Positions 1 to 9,500 of a stretch of 22,939 bases of DNA are shown here, one piece after another (the stretch's first letter is position 1; each line of letters starts with the position of its first letter). The notes beneath the pieces are model-generated. The model did not search any database and was not told the DNA's origin. It saw only the letters and a list, made by a program, of their open reading frames with translations. The stretch is from Streptomyces sp. NRRL WC-3618 (GTDB lineage: Bacteria > Actinomycetota > Actinomycetes > Streptomycetales > Streptomycetaceae), in the NCBI RefSeq assembly GCF_001280005.1, contig NZ_LGDW01000036.1, forward strand, positions 1-22,939, read 5' to 3'. Made by a program: the position numbers and the translations under genes.

Positions 1-76
1 TCTGCGCTGGTCATGGTGGAGACGCCTCAGCCAAACCCGGGCCCGCCGCAGCCACTACAAACGCCGAGGCCACATC

Positions 77-94
77 CTGCAACTGTGATTGCAG
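77..94. promoter_or_regulatory. Candidate operator palindrome near left edge
   Basis: The sequence shows an inverted repeat with perfect 6-bp arms, CTGCAA and TTGCAG, separated by six bases. It lies about 60 bases upstream of a minus-strand ATG at 13-15, which is preceded by GAGG ten bases away and would begin a gene running off the left edge. A second short palindrome, GGTCACATGACC, lies at 120-131. Spaced dyads of this size are typical sites for dimeric TetR, MarR or PadR-type repressors. The regulator is not in the window, so the assignment is inference. Confidence 0.35.
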
Positions 95-132
95 TACTAA
101 GGCCGCGAGGGCACATTCAGGTCACATGACCG

Positions 133-376
133 TCATTCACTTCGTCGTATACCCGGGGGACGACCGGACCGGGGCGCCTCCTGGCACTCGTGCTCGTACG
201 CCGAGCGCAGACGGTTCTTCGCGGGAGGCACCGCGTCGGCGGCGGGTAACACCGGGCGCAGGGCCGGAGCCACGGCACCGACCTCGTTCGCCTGGTCACC
301 CGTGACCGGCGAGAACCTCCGCCCCGTAATCCCGGGTTCACCTCGCCAGTGGCAACGATCATGGATACGGTTAACG
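133..376 (-). pseudogene. Stop-to-stop coding remnant, unidentified
   Basis: One minus-strand frame is open for about 80 codons and has mostly G or C at the third codon position, as real genes in this genome do. It has no ATG or GTG at its beginning and no ribosome binding site. I do not recognise the translated product. It may be the tail of a decayed gene. The frame could also be chance in GC-rich DNA, so this is a weak call. Apart from this and the small palindromes I see nothing in the first 421 bases. Confidence 0.2.
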
Positions 377-421
377 TCCTACGATCAGATCCTCGGGTGC
401 CGATTCCTGTGGGGGGATGTT

Positions 422-1702
422 ATGGGGAAGCGTCGCGGCTTTTTTGCGGAGCTGAACTACCAGGCGCAGCAAGCGGAGAAGCGTCGGCGTCAGCAAGAGG
501 CCGCTGGCCATCGTGCTCATCTCGCGGCGCAGCGCCAAGCAGAGCGAGCCGCGAAGGCGTACGAGCGCGCGCAATTGGCGGCGGCGCGATCCTCTGCCGC
601 GGAGAGGAAAGCCGCAGAGCGTGAGGCCACGCGGCTCCACGTGGAGTCCAGGCTCGCTGAGGTCGAGTCGATGAACGCCAGCCTGGTCGGCGATCTCGCC
701 GACATCGACGGTCTGCTCGCGTGGACCGTGGACATGGACGACTACGTCGATCTCGAATCCCTGAAGATCTCGGCGGTCGAGCATCCTCCGTTCGCACCTG
801 GTCGCATGGCCGTCCCAACACCCGAGGTTCCGGAGCCGAACTACGCGCCTGAGCCCGTGTACGAGGAGCCGGCCGCACCCGGCGGCCTTTCCGCCATGCT
901 CGGCGGCAAGAAGCGGCACCAACAGGCTGTCGAGGGGGCTCGGACCGCCTTTGCGGACGCGCATCGCCACTGGGAGCGCGCCAAGGACGCCGCTCACAGC
1001 AGCTACGTCAAGAAGGCAGCCCAGCGCGAAAAGTCGGAAGCCAAGCGCATGGCGGAACTGTCGGCCGCTGAGGAGAAGTACAAGCAGGAATGTGAGAAGC
1101 GCGAGGCTGACGCATCAGCTCACAATGCGGAGGTCGCCAAGCTCATCAACGACCTTGCCTTCGATGTCGAGTCTGCCATCCAGGAGTACGTCGGCATCGT
1201 CCTGTCCAACTCGGTCTACCCCGAGGTCTTCCCGGTCGAGCACGACCATGTATTCAATCTCGCGTCCCGCGAACTCTCGCTCAAGGTCAGCGTTCCGGAG
1301 CCTTCATCCATACCCGCCGTGAAGGCGTACCGGTACGTGAAGGCGAAGGATGAGATCGCTTCGACCAGCCTGCCCGTCCGCGAAAAGAAGGAGCGGTACG
1401 CGAACGCGGTCTGGCAGGTCGCGGTTCGCAGTCTGCACGAAGTTTTCGAGGCCGACCGCGCCGGCAAAGTCCACTCGATCGCGCTGGCGGTCGGCGTTGA
1501 CACAATCGACCCTGCCACCGGCCGCCCGGCCACCGTTCCTCTGGTCATCGTGGCGGCGGACCGTGAGACCTTCAACAGCTTCGATCTGGCCAAAGTGGTC
1601 CCCCAGGCCACGTTGCAGCACCTCGGTGCCGCGATGTCGAAGTCGCCATTCGACCTGGTCCCGGCGGACACCAGTCGCGGTGTCCGCGTTCGGGGGCAGT
1701 GA
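422..1702 (+). CDS. Coiled-coil protein related to Mrr-type restriction proteins
   Basis: This is a 426-residue cytosolic protein with no signal peptide or membrane segment. ATG 422 is chosen because GGGGGGA at 411-417 lies just upstream; earlier in-frame starts translate into non-conserved sequence. The MGKRRGFFAEL opening, the Ala/Arg/Glu coiled coil at about residues 10-95 and the DDYVDLESLK segment near 101-110 resemble, from memory, the N-terminal half of actinobacterial proteins annotated as restriction system protein. A proline-rich linker is followed by a second coiled coil (about 168-245) and a globular C-terminal part (about 300-426). I see no PD-(D/E)XK or other nuclease motif, so any catalytic activity would come from a partner. 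The stop overlaps the start region of the next gene, which indicates co-expression. The family resemblance is moderately sure; the function is unknown. Confidence 0.75.
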   Translation: MGKRRGFFAELNYQAQQAEKRRRQQEAAGHRAHLAAQRQAERAAKAYERAQLAAARSSAAERKAAEREATRLHVESRLAEVESMNASLVGDLADIDGLLAWTVDMDDYVDLESLKISAVEHPPFAPGRMAVPTPEVPEPNYAPEPVYEEPAAPGGLSAMLGGKKRHQQAVEGARTAFADAHRHWERAKDAAHSSYVKKAAQREKSEAKRMAELSAAEEKYKQECEKREADASAHNAEVAKLINDLAFDVESAIQEYVGIVLSNSVYPEVFPVEHDHVFNLASRELSLKVSVPEPSSIPAVKAYRYVKAKDEIASTSLPVREKKERYANAVWQVAVRSLHEVFEADRAGKVHSIALAVGVDTIDPATGRPATVPLVIVAADRETFNSFDLAKVVPQATLQHLGAAMSKSPFDLVPADTSRGVRVRGQ

Positions 1703-1704
1703 CC

Positions 1705-3081
1705 ATGCGGTTCAACCCACCTCCAGGGTGGCCCACACCGCCCGAGGGCTGGATGCCCCCGCCAGGATGGAACCCTGACCCGGCCTGGCCGGCCCCACCA
1801 CCTGGCTGGCACCTCTTCGTGCCCGACGATGGGTCCGAACCGGACGTCGACGCCGATAAGCCCATGACCGGGCAGACCATCGGGTCCCCTCCCACGGACC
1901 CGCCGCAGGGGTCACCGGGAACGCGGCAGGACCCCGCCTCAGCCGTTCCACCGACTCCGCTACCGCACCGAGGAGTCGACCCCGCGCCACTGCTGGCCCG
2001 CATCGCCGACCTCGAAGCGGCGCTCGCCACCGCACAAGGTGGCTCCGACCTGATCGATCTCAGCGATCAGCGTGCCCTGCAGGATGTCGGCATCTATCGC
2101 TACCACCATCCCTTGGAGAACGCGGCGGCCTACAAGGACCGGTTGCGCAGCCTCGAGGACAAGATCGACGAAGCCGTCAAGAGCAGTCGCGCGATCCTCG
2201 CAGCCGACATGTTCACCTTCGACGGTTCTCTGGCCCGGGGCCGGAAGCTGGTCGGCGATCTGTCCAAGCTGATGCTGCGGGCCTACAACGCCGAGGCCGA
2301 CAACTGCGTTCGCTCGCTGCGGTCGGGGAACGTACGCACTGCGCTGAAGCGGCTGGAGTCGGCGGTCACCGCGATCGAGAGGCTCGGGGCGATCATGGAG
2401 ATGCGGATCAACCCCGAATATCACGCGCTGCGTGTCACCGAACTCGAACTGACCGCCGACTTCCAGATAAAAATGCAGGAAGAGCGCGAACACGCCCGCC
2501 ACGAGCGCCAGCTTCTCCGCGAACAGCGCCAGGCCGAGCAGGAGTTGGCCGCCGAGAAGGAACGGCTTGAGAAGGAACGAGCGCACTACGTCAGCGCCCT
2601 GGCATCACTCCGCGCCAAGGGCGACGACGCCGCCGTCACGGAACTCTCCAGCCGCCTCGCCGACATCGAGAAGGCCATCGCAGCCAACGACTACCGCATC
2701 GCGAACATCCGTGCCGGTTACGTGTACGTCATCTCCAACATCGGTGCGTTCGGTCCGAACATCGTCAAGATCGGCATGACCCGCCGCCTCGATCCGATGG
2801 ACCGCGTCCGGGAACTCGGCGACGCTTCCGTGCCGTTCCGGTACGACGTCCACGCCTTGTTCTTCTCCGAGGACGCCGTGACTCTGGAGTCGCAACTCCA
2901 CAAGGCGTTCGCCAGCCGACGCGTCAACTTCGTCAATCAGCGGCGTGAATTCTTCTTCGCCACACCGTCCGAAGTCCGGACACTCCTGGCGGACAAAGTG
3001 GGCGGCCTACTCGAATTCACAGAGGAACCCACGGCACCTGAGTATTTCCAGAGTCGCAACCGCTGGCCTCAGCAAAGCTGA
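1705..3081 (+). CDS. DUF4041 / T5orf172 (GIY-YIG superfamily) protein
   Basis: This is a 458-residue protein. ATG 1705 is preferred over the overlapping GTG 1699 because GGGGG at 1692-1696 is spaced eight bases from it. Residues 4-35 are a Pro/Trp-rich tail with four P(P/E)GW repeats, a style common in Streptomyces. Residues about 140-250 match DUF4041, followed by a long charged coiled coil (about 250-330). Residues about 338-440 form a T5orf172 domain: the YVYVIS strand, KIGMTRR (K355 to R361) and a glutamate at E395 fit the GIY-YIG catalytic layout. T5orf172 proteins are frequent in phages, plasmids and defence islands and are predicted nucleases. The gene is coupled to the coiled-coil gene upstream. 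I infer that the pair works together, with this subunit supplying the nuclease fold. The biological target is unknown. Confidence 0.88.
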   Translation: MRFNPPPGWPTPPEGWMPPPGWNPDPAWPAPPPGWHLFVPDDGSEPDVDADKPMTGQTIGSPPTDPPQGSPGTRQDPASAVPPTPLPHRGVDPAPLLARIADLEAALATAQGGSDLIDLSDQRALQDVGIYRYHHPLENAAAYKDRLRSLEDKIDEAVKSSRAILAADMFTFDGSLARGRKLVGDLSKLMLRAYNAEADNCVRSLRSGNVRTALKRLESAVTAIERLGAIMEMRINPEYHALRVTELELTADFQIKMQEEREHARHERQLLREQRQAEQELAAEKERLEKERAHYVSALASLRAKGDDAAVTELSSRLADIEKAIAANDYRIANIRAGYVYVISNIGAFGPNIVKIGMTRRLDPMDRVRELGDASVPFRYDVHALFFSEDAVTLESQLHKAFASRRVNFVNQRREFFFATPSEVRTLLADKVGGLLEFTEEPTAPEYFQSRNRWPQQS

Positions 3082-3354
3082 ACGCGGATCCCGCAGAGCA
3101 ATCCCCGTCCGCGTGGTTCGTCAACCTCTTGGAAGGGCTCCGCGCGATGTCGTCGAGGAGATTGCCGACCCGGCCGCAGAGGTCCAGCGCCTTGTCGATG
3201 CTCGCACCACCGAGCACAACACCGGGGCGCACGCCGGCAGTACCGGGAGGCCAAGGTCCCAGCTCAGCCGTCGGCCGGTGTTGGTTACTGGAGAGACCGG
3301 CCGCGCTCGCCCGTATGCGCTGTCGGTGTCAGTGCCTCGTGCGACGCTCATGGC

Positions 3355-4400
3355 ATGGACGAGTGGGACCTGGAGAACGCTGATCCAAGCCAGCAGGTAG
3401 GAGCACGACACCACACGGTGCCCGCCTTCTACCTCCGCAGGTTCGCCAACTCCCAGAATCAGCTGTGGGTCCGCGATCGCAGGTCCCCCACACCCGGGCT
3501 GCGCAAAGAAACCGATCTGGCTATCCGGGACTTCTACACATTCCAGAACATCCACGGTGAGCCGGACGGGCGCATGGAACTGGTGCTGCAGAAGGTCGAG
3601 GACAACGCGGGAGCGCGCTGCGTCGCGTGACCTCGGCCGTGACCTGGGGGCGCCCGATCACTCCCGAAGACAAGACGGACCTCTGTATCTTCACGGCCTT
3701 CCAACTCGTCCGTGGGCTCCGCAAGCGCCGCGAGATCGAGCTCATGTCGAACTTCTACGTCCGCATCATGCAGCTGAACGCACCCGTCGGTGCCGGGCGC
3801 CACGAGATCGCCGCCTACCGGGAAATGCTCCGCGACTTCAGAACCCTTGAGGTCACCAGCCATCCCAACGAGCACGTGAGCCTTATGGGCAAGCTGGCCG
3901 AACCTCTCTCCGAGCACTTGCTCAACAGACCCTTGACCGTAGTCGAATTGACCGACAGCGCGCTGCTCACCTGCGACGAGCCCGTCGCTACCTTCGAGGA
4001 TCAGGAGAATGGGCCTGATCCCGTGATCCCGCAGGCTCGTCGCCGGACCCGCAGTCGGAGGCGCCGAGGGCAAGGAGAAATCCGGCAGACCAGGACTCTC
4101 ATCCAGGTCCAGAGCACCAGGAATCGAGGGCTGGCCAGAGCTGATGACATCGTCGTACCTGTGGGTCGGCGAACTCTCCTCTTCAGCCACCCTGTCGCTA
4201 CCGTGCCCTCGCATTTTCGGATGACTCCGGAAGAAAGCCGGGAAGCGGCCGTGAAGGTCAACAAGCGCCTGCTGGCACAGGCATACTTCATGGCATTCGC
4301 ACACCCGGACGACCGACACCTTCTCGCGGACCCCCTGGCCCGCTCTACCGCCTCGGCGGTGTCCATCCCGAGCAGGCCCGGGTGGCGGAAGCCGCTCTGA
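3355..4400 (+). pseudogene. DUF4238 protein, broken by one frameshift
   Basis: The first part (from ATG 3355) begins with the DUF4238 signature: HHTVPAFYLRRFA, then residues matching the family up to the QKVEDNAGA segment. The frame then runs into a stop at 3628-3630. The family sequence continues one frame over (LRRVTSAVTWG, then FQLVRGLRKRREIE) to a stop at 4400. Restoring one missing base at about 3610-3625 gives a single protein of about 348 residues, so the gene is an intact-length DUF4238 with a one-base deletion. DUF4238 proteins are of unknown biochemical function and are often found in accessory regions. There is no good ribosome binding site before ATG 3355. The 273 bp between 3082 and 3354 show no supported gene. 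The deletion may be real decay or a sequencing error. Confidence 0.8.
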
Positions 4401-4503
4401 CCCACCTCCGCCCCGAGCTGTTCGGCCGACGCTGAGTTCTCCTCCGCTGCTCCTGCAATGCCGCCCTTCCGGCCGCGCTCGCTTTCCGGTCGCGGTAGCA
4501 CAC

Positions 4504-4524
4504 GCGTCTCGAACGGCGAGACGC
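4504..4524. terminator. GC-rich stem-loop after the DUF4238 gene
   Basis: A perfect 8-bp stem (GCGTCTCG paired with CGAGACGC) surrounds a five-base loop, and ATTTCC follows it on the plus strand. It lies 104 bases past the DUF4238 stop. It is also about 165 bases past the end of the convergent minus-strand gene at 4689-5087, so it could serve both. Streptomyces terminators often lack a long U tract. The call rests on structure and position only. Confidence 0.5.
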
Positions 4525-4688
4525 ATTTCCTGTGAACTGCGCCTAGCCGCACACAGACCCCCGCCGACAGGCCCCGATCCGCATATCGGCTCATGAGCAT
4601 CACGGCGCCACCGCCCGAACCCAGGGAGCCATGGGCCCGCTCCGCAGTCGTCCGGTCGTTCGCCGGACACTCAGGCACGCACGGGCTG

Positions 4689-5087
4689 TCATGGCCGGTC
4701 CGATGTCCTCGCAGAACTCAGGACGCCCTCGTGGCGGACCGCTTCGCGCTCCTGCTTCCTTTGGTGCCTGTACTGCTGCGCCCCGGCTTGGCGGGCACCC
4801 TCTTTTCGCCTGGTGGCCTCCTCCGGGTCTGCGCCCGTCCGCGGCAGTTCTGTCCGGGTCGGTGTGGTCGGCCACTTGAGCTCGATCTCCAGCTCGATCT
4901 CCCCGTCACCGATCTCGACCTCGATCTCGCTGCGAAGGTCCTCGGGGACCCGCAGGCTCAGCGTTCCCGGGCTGAGTTTAAGTTCGGCTTCCCCACCTTC
5001 CCTCAGCGCGGCTGCGATCGCTGTGAGCTGGTCGGCCGCCTCAAGTCGTGACAGCGAGCGCTTCTGCTCGAACTTGAGGTCCTTCAT
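4689..5087 (-). CDS. amphi-Trp domain protein
   Basis: This is a 132-residue soluble protein. The start is supported by GGAG six to seven bases before the ATG. Residues 1-73 match the amphi-Trp family: a charged helical beginning (MKDLKFEQKRSLSRLEAADQ), then amphipathic strands of alternating acidic and hydrophobic residues ending in the ELKW motif with Trp72. The function of amphi-Trp proteins is not established. The C-terminal 55 residues are basic, low in complexity and not conserved, and may be a disordered tail. It stands alone, convergent with the DUF4238 gene, with no visible link to the defence genes. Confidence 0.8.
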   Translation of the reverse strand: MKDLKFEQKRSLSRLEAADQLTAIAAALREGGEAELKLSPGTLSLRVPEDLRSEIEVEIGDGEIELEIELKWPTTPTRTELPRTGADPEEATRRKEGARQAGAQQYRHQRKQEREAVRHEGVLSSARTSDRP

Positions 5088-5292
5088 GGTGTCTCCAATC
5101 CGGATACGGCCCGGGTGTCGGGCCGCACCTCGAGGCCGTCCCCTGCTTCATCGCTCCGACGCCCTACGGGCACCCCCCGGCGAAGGCGCGGCGACCACCG
5201 CTCCGTCCAGGTGATCCCCACTGTGGGTCCGCCGAGTGCGGTTCCGCATCACCCGGAACAGGTGAATGACGACAGTCGGCCTTCCGGCCGTT

Positions 5293-5315
5293 GGCAGGCC
5301 CGCGAAGAGCCTGCC
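5293..5315 (-). terminator. Candidate stem-loop terminator
   Basis: Perfect 7-bp arms (GGCAGGC and GCCTGCC) flank a nine-base loop. The hairpin lies about 50 bases beyond the stop of the minus-strand membrane-protein remnant, where a terminator for that transcript would be expected. There is no U tract. The rest of 5088-5367 holds only the ribosome binding site of the amphi-Trp gene. Confidence 0.35.
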
Positions 5316-5367
5316 GACCGGGGCCGATCAAGGTCGCACATGCACGCGACAACGGGGATTCAGGACG

Positions 5368-5739
5368 TCACTCGCCGCTCTCCGGGCGGTGTGGTGTCAC
5401 CCGCTCGACGGCGGCGGCGCGGCCGGAGGCGGCGAGCAGTGCGAGCAGCACCAGCAGGATGACGACGAGCAGCATGATGGTCAGAACCGTCGGATGGTTC
5501 CACAACGCGAAGACCAGGGCCATGATCAACAGCGAGGCCAGCGCGATCCACCGGCGCTGGGCCTGGGCCCACGCGCCCACCCGGCCGGTGCGGACATGGT
5601 GGCCGTACGCCCACCGCGCGGTCGAGTCCGCGGCGCGGTCGGATGTGCCCCTGACGGCGAGCGGCAGCCTTCCGGGCAGTCGAGCCAGTCGGCTCCTTCC
5701 CGAAAACGGCGGAAAATTCGCTGACAGCCGGTCAGGACA
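5368..5739 (-). pseudogene. C-terminal remnant of an integral membrane protein
   Basis: The minus-strand frame is open from an in-frame TGA at 5740-5742 to a stop at 5368-5370, about 123 codons, and it has no plausible start at its head. A GTG at 5578-5580 exists but has no ribosome binding site and leaves a good coding frame upstream unused. The translation has a basic cytoplasmic stretch (LSANFPPFSGRSRLARLPG and so on). Two hydrophobic helices follow (around IALASLLIMALVFALW and LTIMLLVVILLVLLALLAA), then a short polar tail. This layout matches, from memory, the end of large Streptomyces integral membrane proteins of unknown function. I infer a 5'-truncated pseudogene; a 70-residue protein from the GTG is the alternative. 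Confidence 0.6.
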
Positions 5740-5742
5740 TCA

Positions 5743-6597
5743 CGTAGGGGCAGGTCAGATGCACAGCAGACGTGTCTTCGCCAGGCGCCTTCTAAGCGCC
5801 TGCTCTATTGCTCCTTGCGTGGGGCGCCTCTTCAGGGGCGGTTCAGGGCGTCACGATCGTTGCACGCTGACAACATAGGCCCGCATTCCGAGAGGGTGCG
5901 CACTACAACGCTGTCTCCAGACAGCGGGAAGCCCCGGGGGCGTAGAGGTGTCCACACGGGCATGGGCCAGGAGGACGTCGATGAGCCCATCAGAGAAGGG
6001 ACCCTGCTCAAGACGAGGCATAAGAGCGACGCCGAGGTTGCCACTCAATAAGTGGGGGCACTGCCAGAGCATCGATCGAAACCGATCAGAGCAGAGGAAC
6101 ATTGATGCAGCATTGACCATTGTGAGCCATGCGGGCCCTATGCCCTTCAGCGCCAGATAGCGCTCTGACCAATGAGGGCCGCAGGTATATGCCGCCCCGA
6201 TCGCGGGCGATGAAAACTATTTGAAATGCGGATCGATTCGAAGACCGCACTCGCCGCGGGGAGCAATAACAGCGACGATATATCGTTCCAAGCTGTTCCT
6301 GGTTTGATAGGGGCTCGATCATCTCCAATGATCGAGCCCCTATCAAACCAGGAACAGCTTACTCACGACCAAAGTGCGTCAGAGCCACTCCTTTGAACCG
6401 TGGCACTGCGACCGCTCTTGCTGTTGACAGCATTTGGCAGCCGTTGCGGTGAGAGCGGCATCGACGGCGGCGCTGTCGTTTTAACCCGTTCGTAACGGAC
6501 TACAGAGGGCCGCCGGTTCATGTGGACGGTGAATCGTCCGTCATGCTCTGGGTACACAGCATCGCATCACGCACCGCGCTGACATCCCGTCCGGGTG
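5743..6597. other. Gene-poor stretch of about 850 bp
   Basis: I find no supported coding sequence here. GC content is visibly lower than in the flanking genes, especially at 6050-6450. Short frames exist on both strands but lack ribosome binding sites and GC-biased third positions. The one striking structure is the long perfect inverted repeat at 6290-6360. A TTGACA hexamer at 6424-6429 lacks a convincing -10 partner. The composition suggests a scar or remnant of foreign DNA separating the small genes on the left from the Piwi cluster on the right. Confidence 0.6.
6290..6360. repeat. Perfect 32-bp inverted repeat with 7-nt loop
   Basis: The left arm is 6290-6321, the loop is TCTCCAA (6322-6328) and the right arm is 6329-6360. 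All 32 positions pair, and the match stops exactly at both ends. The arms are of moderate GC and contain GGGGCTCGATCA next to the loop. The repeat lies about 240 bases past the stop of the minus-strand Piwi cluster. No T-run follows on either strand, and the stem is far longer than a usual terminator. Possible readings are a transcription stop, a minimal inverted-repeat transposable element, or two transposon ends brought together. The structure is certain; the role is not. Confidence 0.9.
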
Positions 6598-9500
6598 TCA
6601 AACGTCGAACAGCTGCAGCTGGCCGTCAGTGTCGGCGTCCGCTGTCTCCGACTCCAGGTTCGGCACCGGCTGTTCCACCGGCGAGGCGTCCTGCGCGTCG
6701 TCCAAATCATCCGAAGCGCCGGATTGTCCCACCGCTCCCGTCTCTCCCATTTCCTTCTCCTCCGCCTCTTCGCCCTTCGGCGTCGGCAGGACGTACTCCT
6801 GCGCCAGGCCGGCCAAGTGGAGTGGCAGGGGCAGGGCAAGGGCCTGGTCGTAGTCCGAAGGCTGGCGCAGAACATGGGTAAGGAGCGCGAAGGAGCTCGG
6901 GTCGTCATCAGCCGGATGGCAACCGAGGACGGCGATCTCCAGCAACCCCGGCATCCAGGCCGCCTGGCCGGTGTCAATGGTGGGTTCGCCCTTACGCTTG
7001 CCCTGGGCAATCGGCCGGGGCGAGAGCCTATCGGCGGTCACCGCCGCATGCTTGAACTGCACTGGCTTGGCCGTAGTGCTGAAGAAGACGCGGACGTCCT
7101 CAGCCGCACCCTCCGGCACCCACAAGCCCTGCTGGATACCATTCGCCTTGTCCTTCGGCGCTCTCCCCCACCACTGCGGTGTCTCGTTCCGGGCCCCTGC
7201 GCGGACCCGAACCAGCCGCAGGTCGGGGTCGAGGCGACGAGCCGGGGCAAGGCCGTCTTGCAGACGATCCCGTTCGATCCGGCCATCCTGGAGCCAGGTC
7301 CAGTGCGAGCGGGCGTTGTGGGCCTCGGCGAACAGGACGGTCGGCGCGGCGCGAAGGGACGCACGCAGGCCCTGGAGCCACTCGGCGGCCTCACGGCGCT
7401 GCCGTTCACGTTCTTGGTAGAGCTTCGGACGCTCCAGCTCACCTCCCGTCTCCGCCTCCGACGTGTCGGCGGCGCCGTCCTGTGGTCCGCGCTGGCCAGG
7501 CACAACGGGCTTGACCTCTGCCTTCGTGGTCAGCCTCAGCAGCAGTTCGGGGTACGGGACCCAGGCGCCGGCGCCGGAGCGCGCCTCAGGGTCCCAGCCT
7601 TCGACGCGGGCCGCGCCGGTGCCCGCCGGGTCCGGGGTGACCATGATGCCGACCGGGACGTAGGCGGCCCAGCGATTCCGAGTCGTGCGGTTCTTGCGGA
7701 CCATCCACAGTGCAGCGTGCCGCAGTCCGTCGGGCAGACCTTCGCCTGCGGCATGACGGGGGACCGTACGCGCGCCGAGCTGCCGCAGACCGTCGTTCCA
7801 AGCGCTGAGCGTACGGTGCCTCAGGCTGGACGCTGTCTCCGCACCTTTGCCGTTCTCGTCGCCCGCCACAGGCACCGTGGTGAACTGTGTGACGAAGCCA
7901 GCCTTGGCGCAGCCGAGTCGCATGGCGAACTTCGGGTCGTGCAGTGTACTCGGGTAGGACGCAGCGCGGCCGATCTCTACAAGGGCGAGGGCCGGCACGT
8001 CGGTGGTGCGTTCCGCAGCCAGCCACTGTGCGGCGCTGTCGCGGCGGGCTGCAATTGCGGCGGTGACTTGGGCGTCCTTGATACGGGTGCCGGTGGGCAG
8101 ATCGAGGGGGGCAAGGAGGCTGTCGGCGGTGTGGTCACCGAGCGCGACGAGCGGGCGCAGGCAGTGGACCCTCACGGTCAGCTCCGGGGCGGACCATTCG
8201 TGCACGATCGGGGCACCGGCCGTGGCATCGTCGTACTGCTGTGCGGTGAAGGACCCACCGTCGCCCTTGAGGCCCAGATGCTCGGCGAGGGAGGCCAAGG
8301 CGGCGTCACGCAGCCGCGGCGACTGCCACAGCAGCCGTGCCTCCAGCACGGGAGCGCCGCCCTGGCGCGCCACGCCGTCGAGGGCGTCCAGCGCGTAGGC
8401 CGCCGCCAGCCGGCGCTGAGTGCACCGCTCCGCATCGATCGTCTCCTTGTCCCCCTTAGGGACGTTCGCGGGCGTACCCCGGTCGATCAGCGAGAGGTCC
8501 GGGGCACGGCGCACCTCGGGTGTAAGGGCACCTTCCGCCCAGTCGGTGAGCTGCGAGAGCTGGTGTGCCATGAAGCCGGTGCCCACATCGTGCCGACCCA
8601 TCGCGGTGCGGTGCAGAACACCGGCCCGAGCGTCGTCGCGCAGCCAGGACGCAGGGTCGGTCAGAATCGCGCCAGCGTCCGGGAAGGGCTCGCCCAAAGG
8701 TAGCCCGGCGAGCATCGCTGCGGGGCCGCCCCCACGCCACCGGTCGGCGAACCCGCCCTTCTCGCCCAAGTCCTTGTCCCAGTAACGCTCCAGACGGGCG
8801 ATGGCGAACCGCTCGCTGCGGGGCGTGCCCGGCAGGAACGGCCTGCGCGGACGCAGCAGGACGGTGGTGCTCGCACCCCACGGGAGGTGCAATCGGCCCG
8901 TTTTGGCGCTGGTACGAGTGGCCCAGCGACGAACCGACCAGCGGAGGTTGAAGCGCGGCAACGGGTCGAACGGCACGGTCTGCAGCGTGATCGACAGCGT
9001 CACCGACCACCAGGAATCCTGCTTCTCGTCAGGCCCGGGGAACCGAATCGGCTCGGAGACGAGTTGAGCACCCTGGTCACGCGGTCCGCGCGGCATGGCC
9101 CGGAAGGTGAGTTGCCCACCGCCGTACGGGTACGGGCCCAGGGCGAGGATCCTGCGGGCCAGCCAGTCAGGGCTGAGGCTGTACTGGTGTGGTGACGGAC
9201 GCGCGGTGCCGCCTTGGGTCGTGTCACGCGGCATGAGTTCGTGGTGGACGGTCTCCCAACGCGGCGGATGGGCCGTCAGTTCGGCGATGGTTTCCTTCAG
9301 CAGGCCGTGATGCTCGGGCTCGGGCCTCAAGTCACGCAGCCAGTGCTTGAGCACGGTGTCCAGGACCGGGCCAGGGAGCGGGTCGGGGAGGTCGGCCGGA
9401 GCACACAGCCAGTGGGCCGGTGCGTCCAGGTCGCGGTCGTGGAAAGGGCGCGGCAGCGCAAGGACGTCGGGCGCGAACGCCTGCAGAACCTGTTCCAAGC

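Noticed and set aside
3017..3232. Small minus-strand frame after the T5orf172 gene
   Set aside because: The middle part looks somewhat protein-like (GGASIDKALDLCGRVGN), but the frame overlaps the end of a well-supported gene and has no clear start signal. An opposite-strand frame there looks equally plausible.
5998..6045. Short minus-strand stretch (SGNLGVALMPRLEQGP) resembling a LysR effector-domain segment
   Set aside because: Only about 16 residues fit and the flanking translation does not, so chance is as likely as a remnant.
6595..8703. Long plus-strand open frame antisense to the Piwi gene
   Set aside because: It mirrors the GC-biased codons of the Piwi gene, gives Arg/Gly/Val-rich sequence with no domain, and has no ribosome binding site. 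The minus-strand product has clear family motifs.
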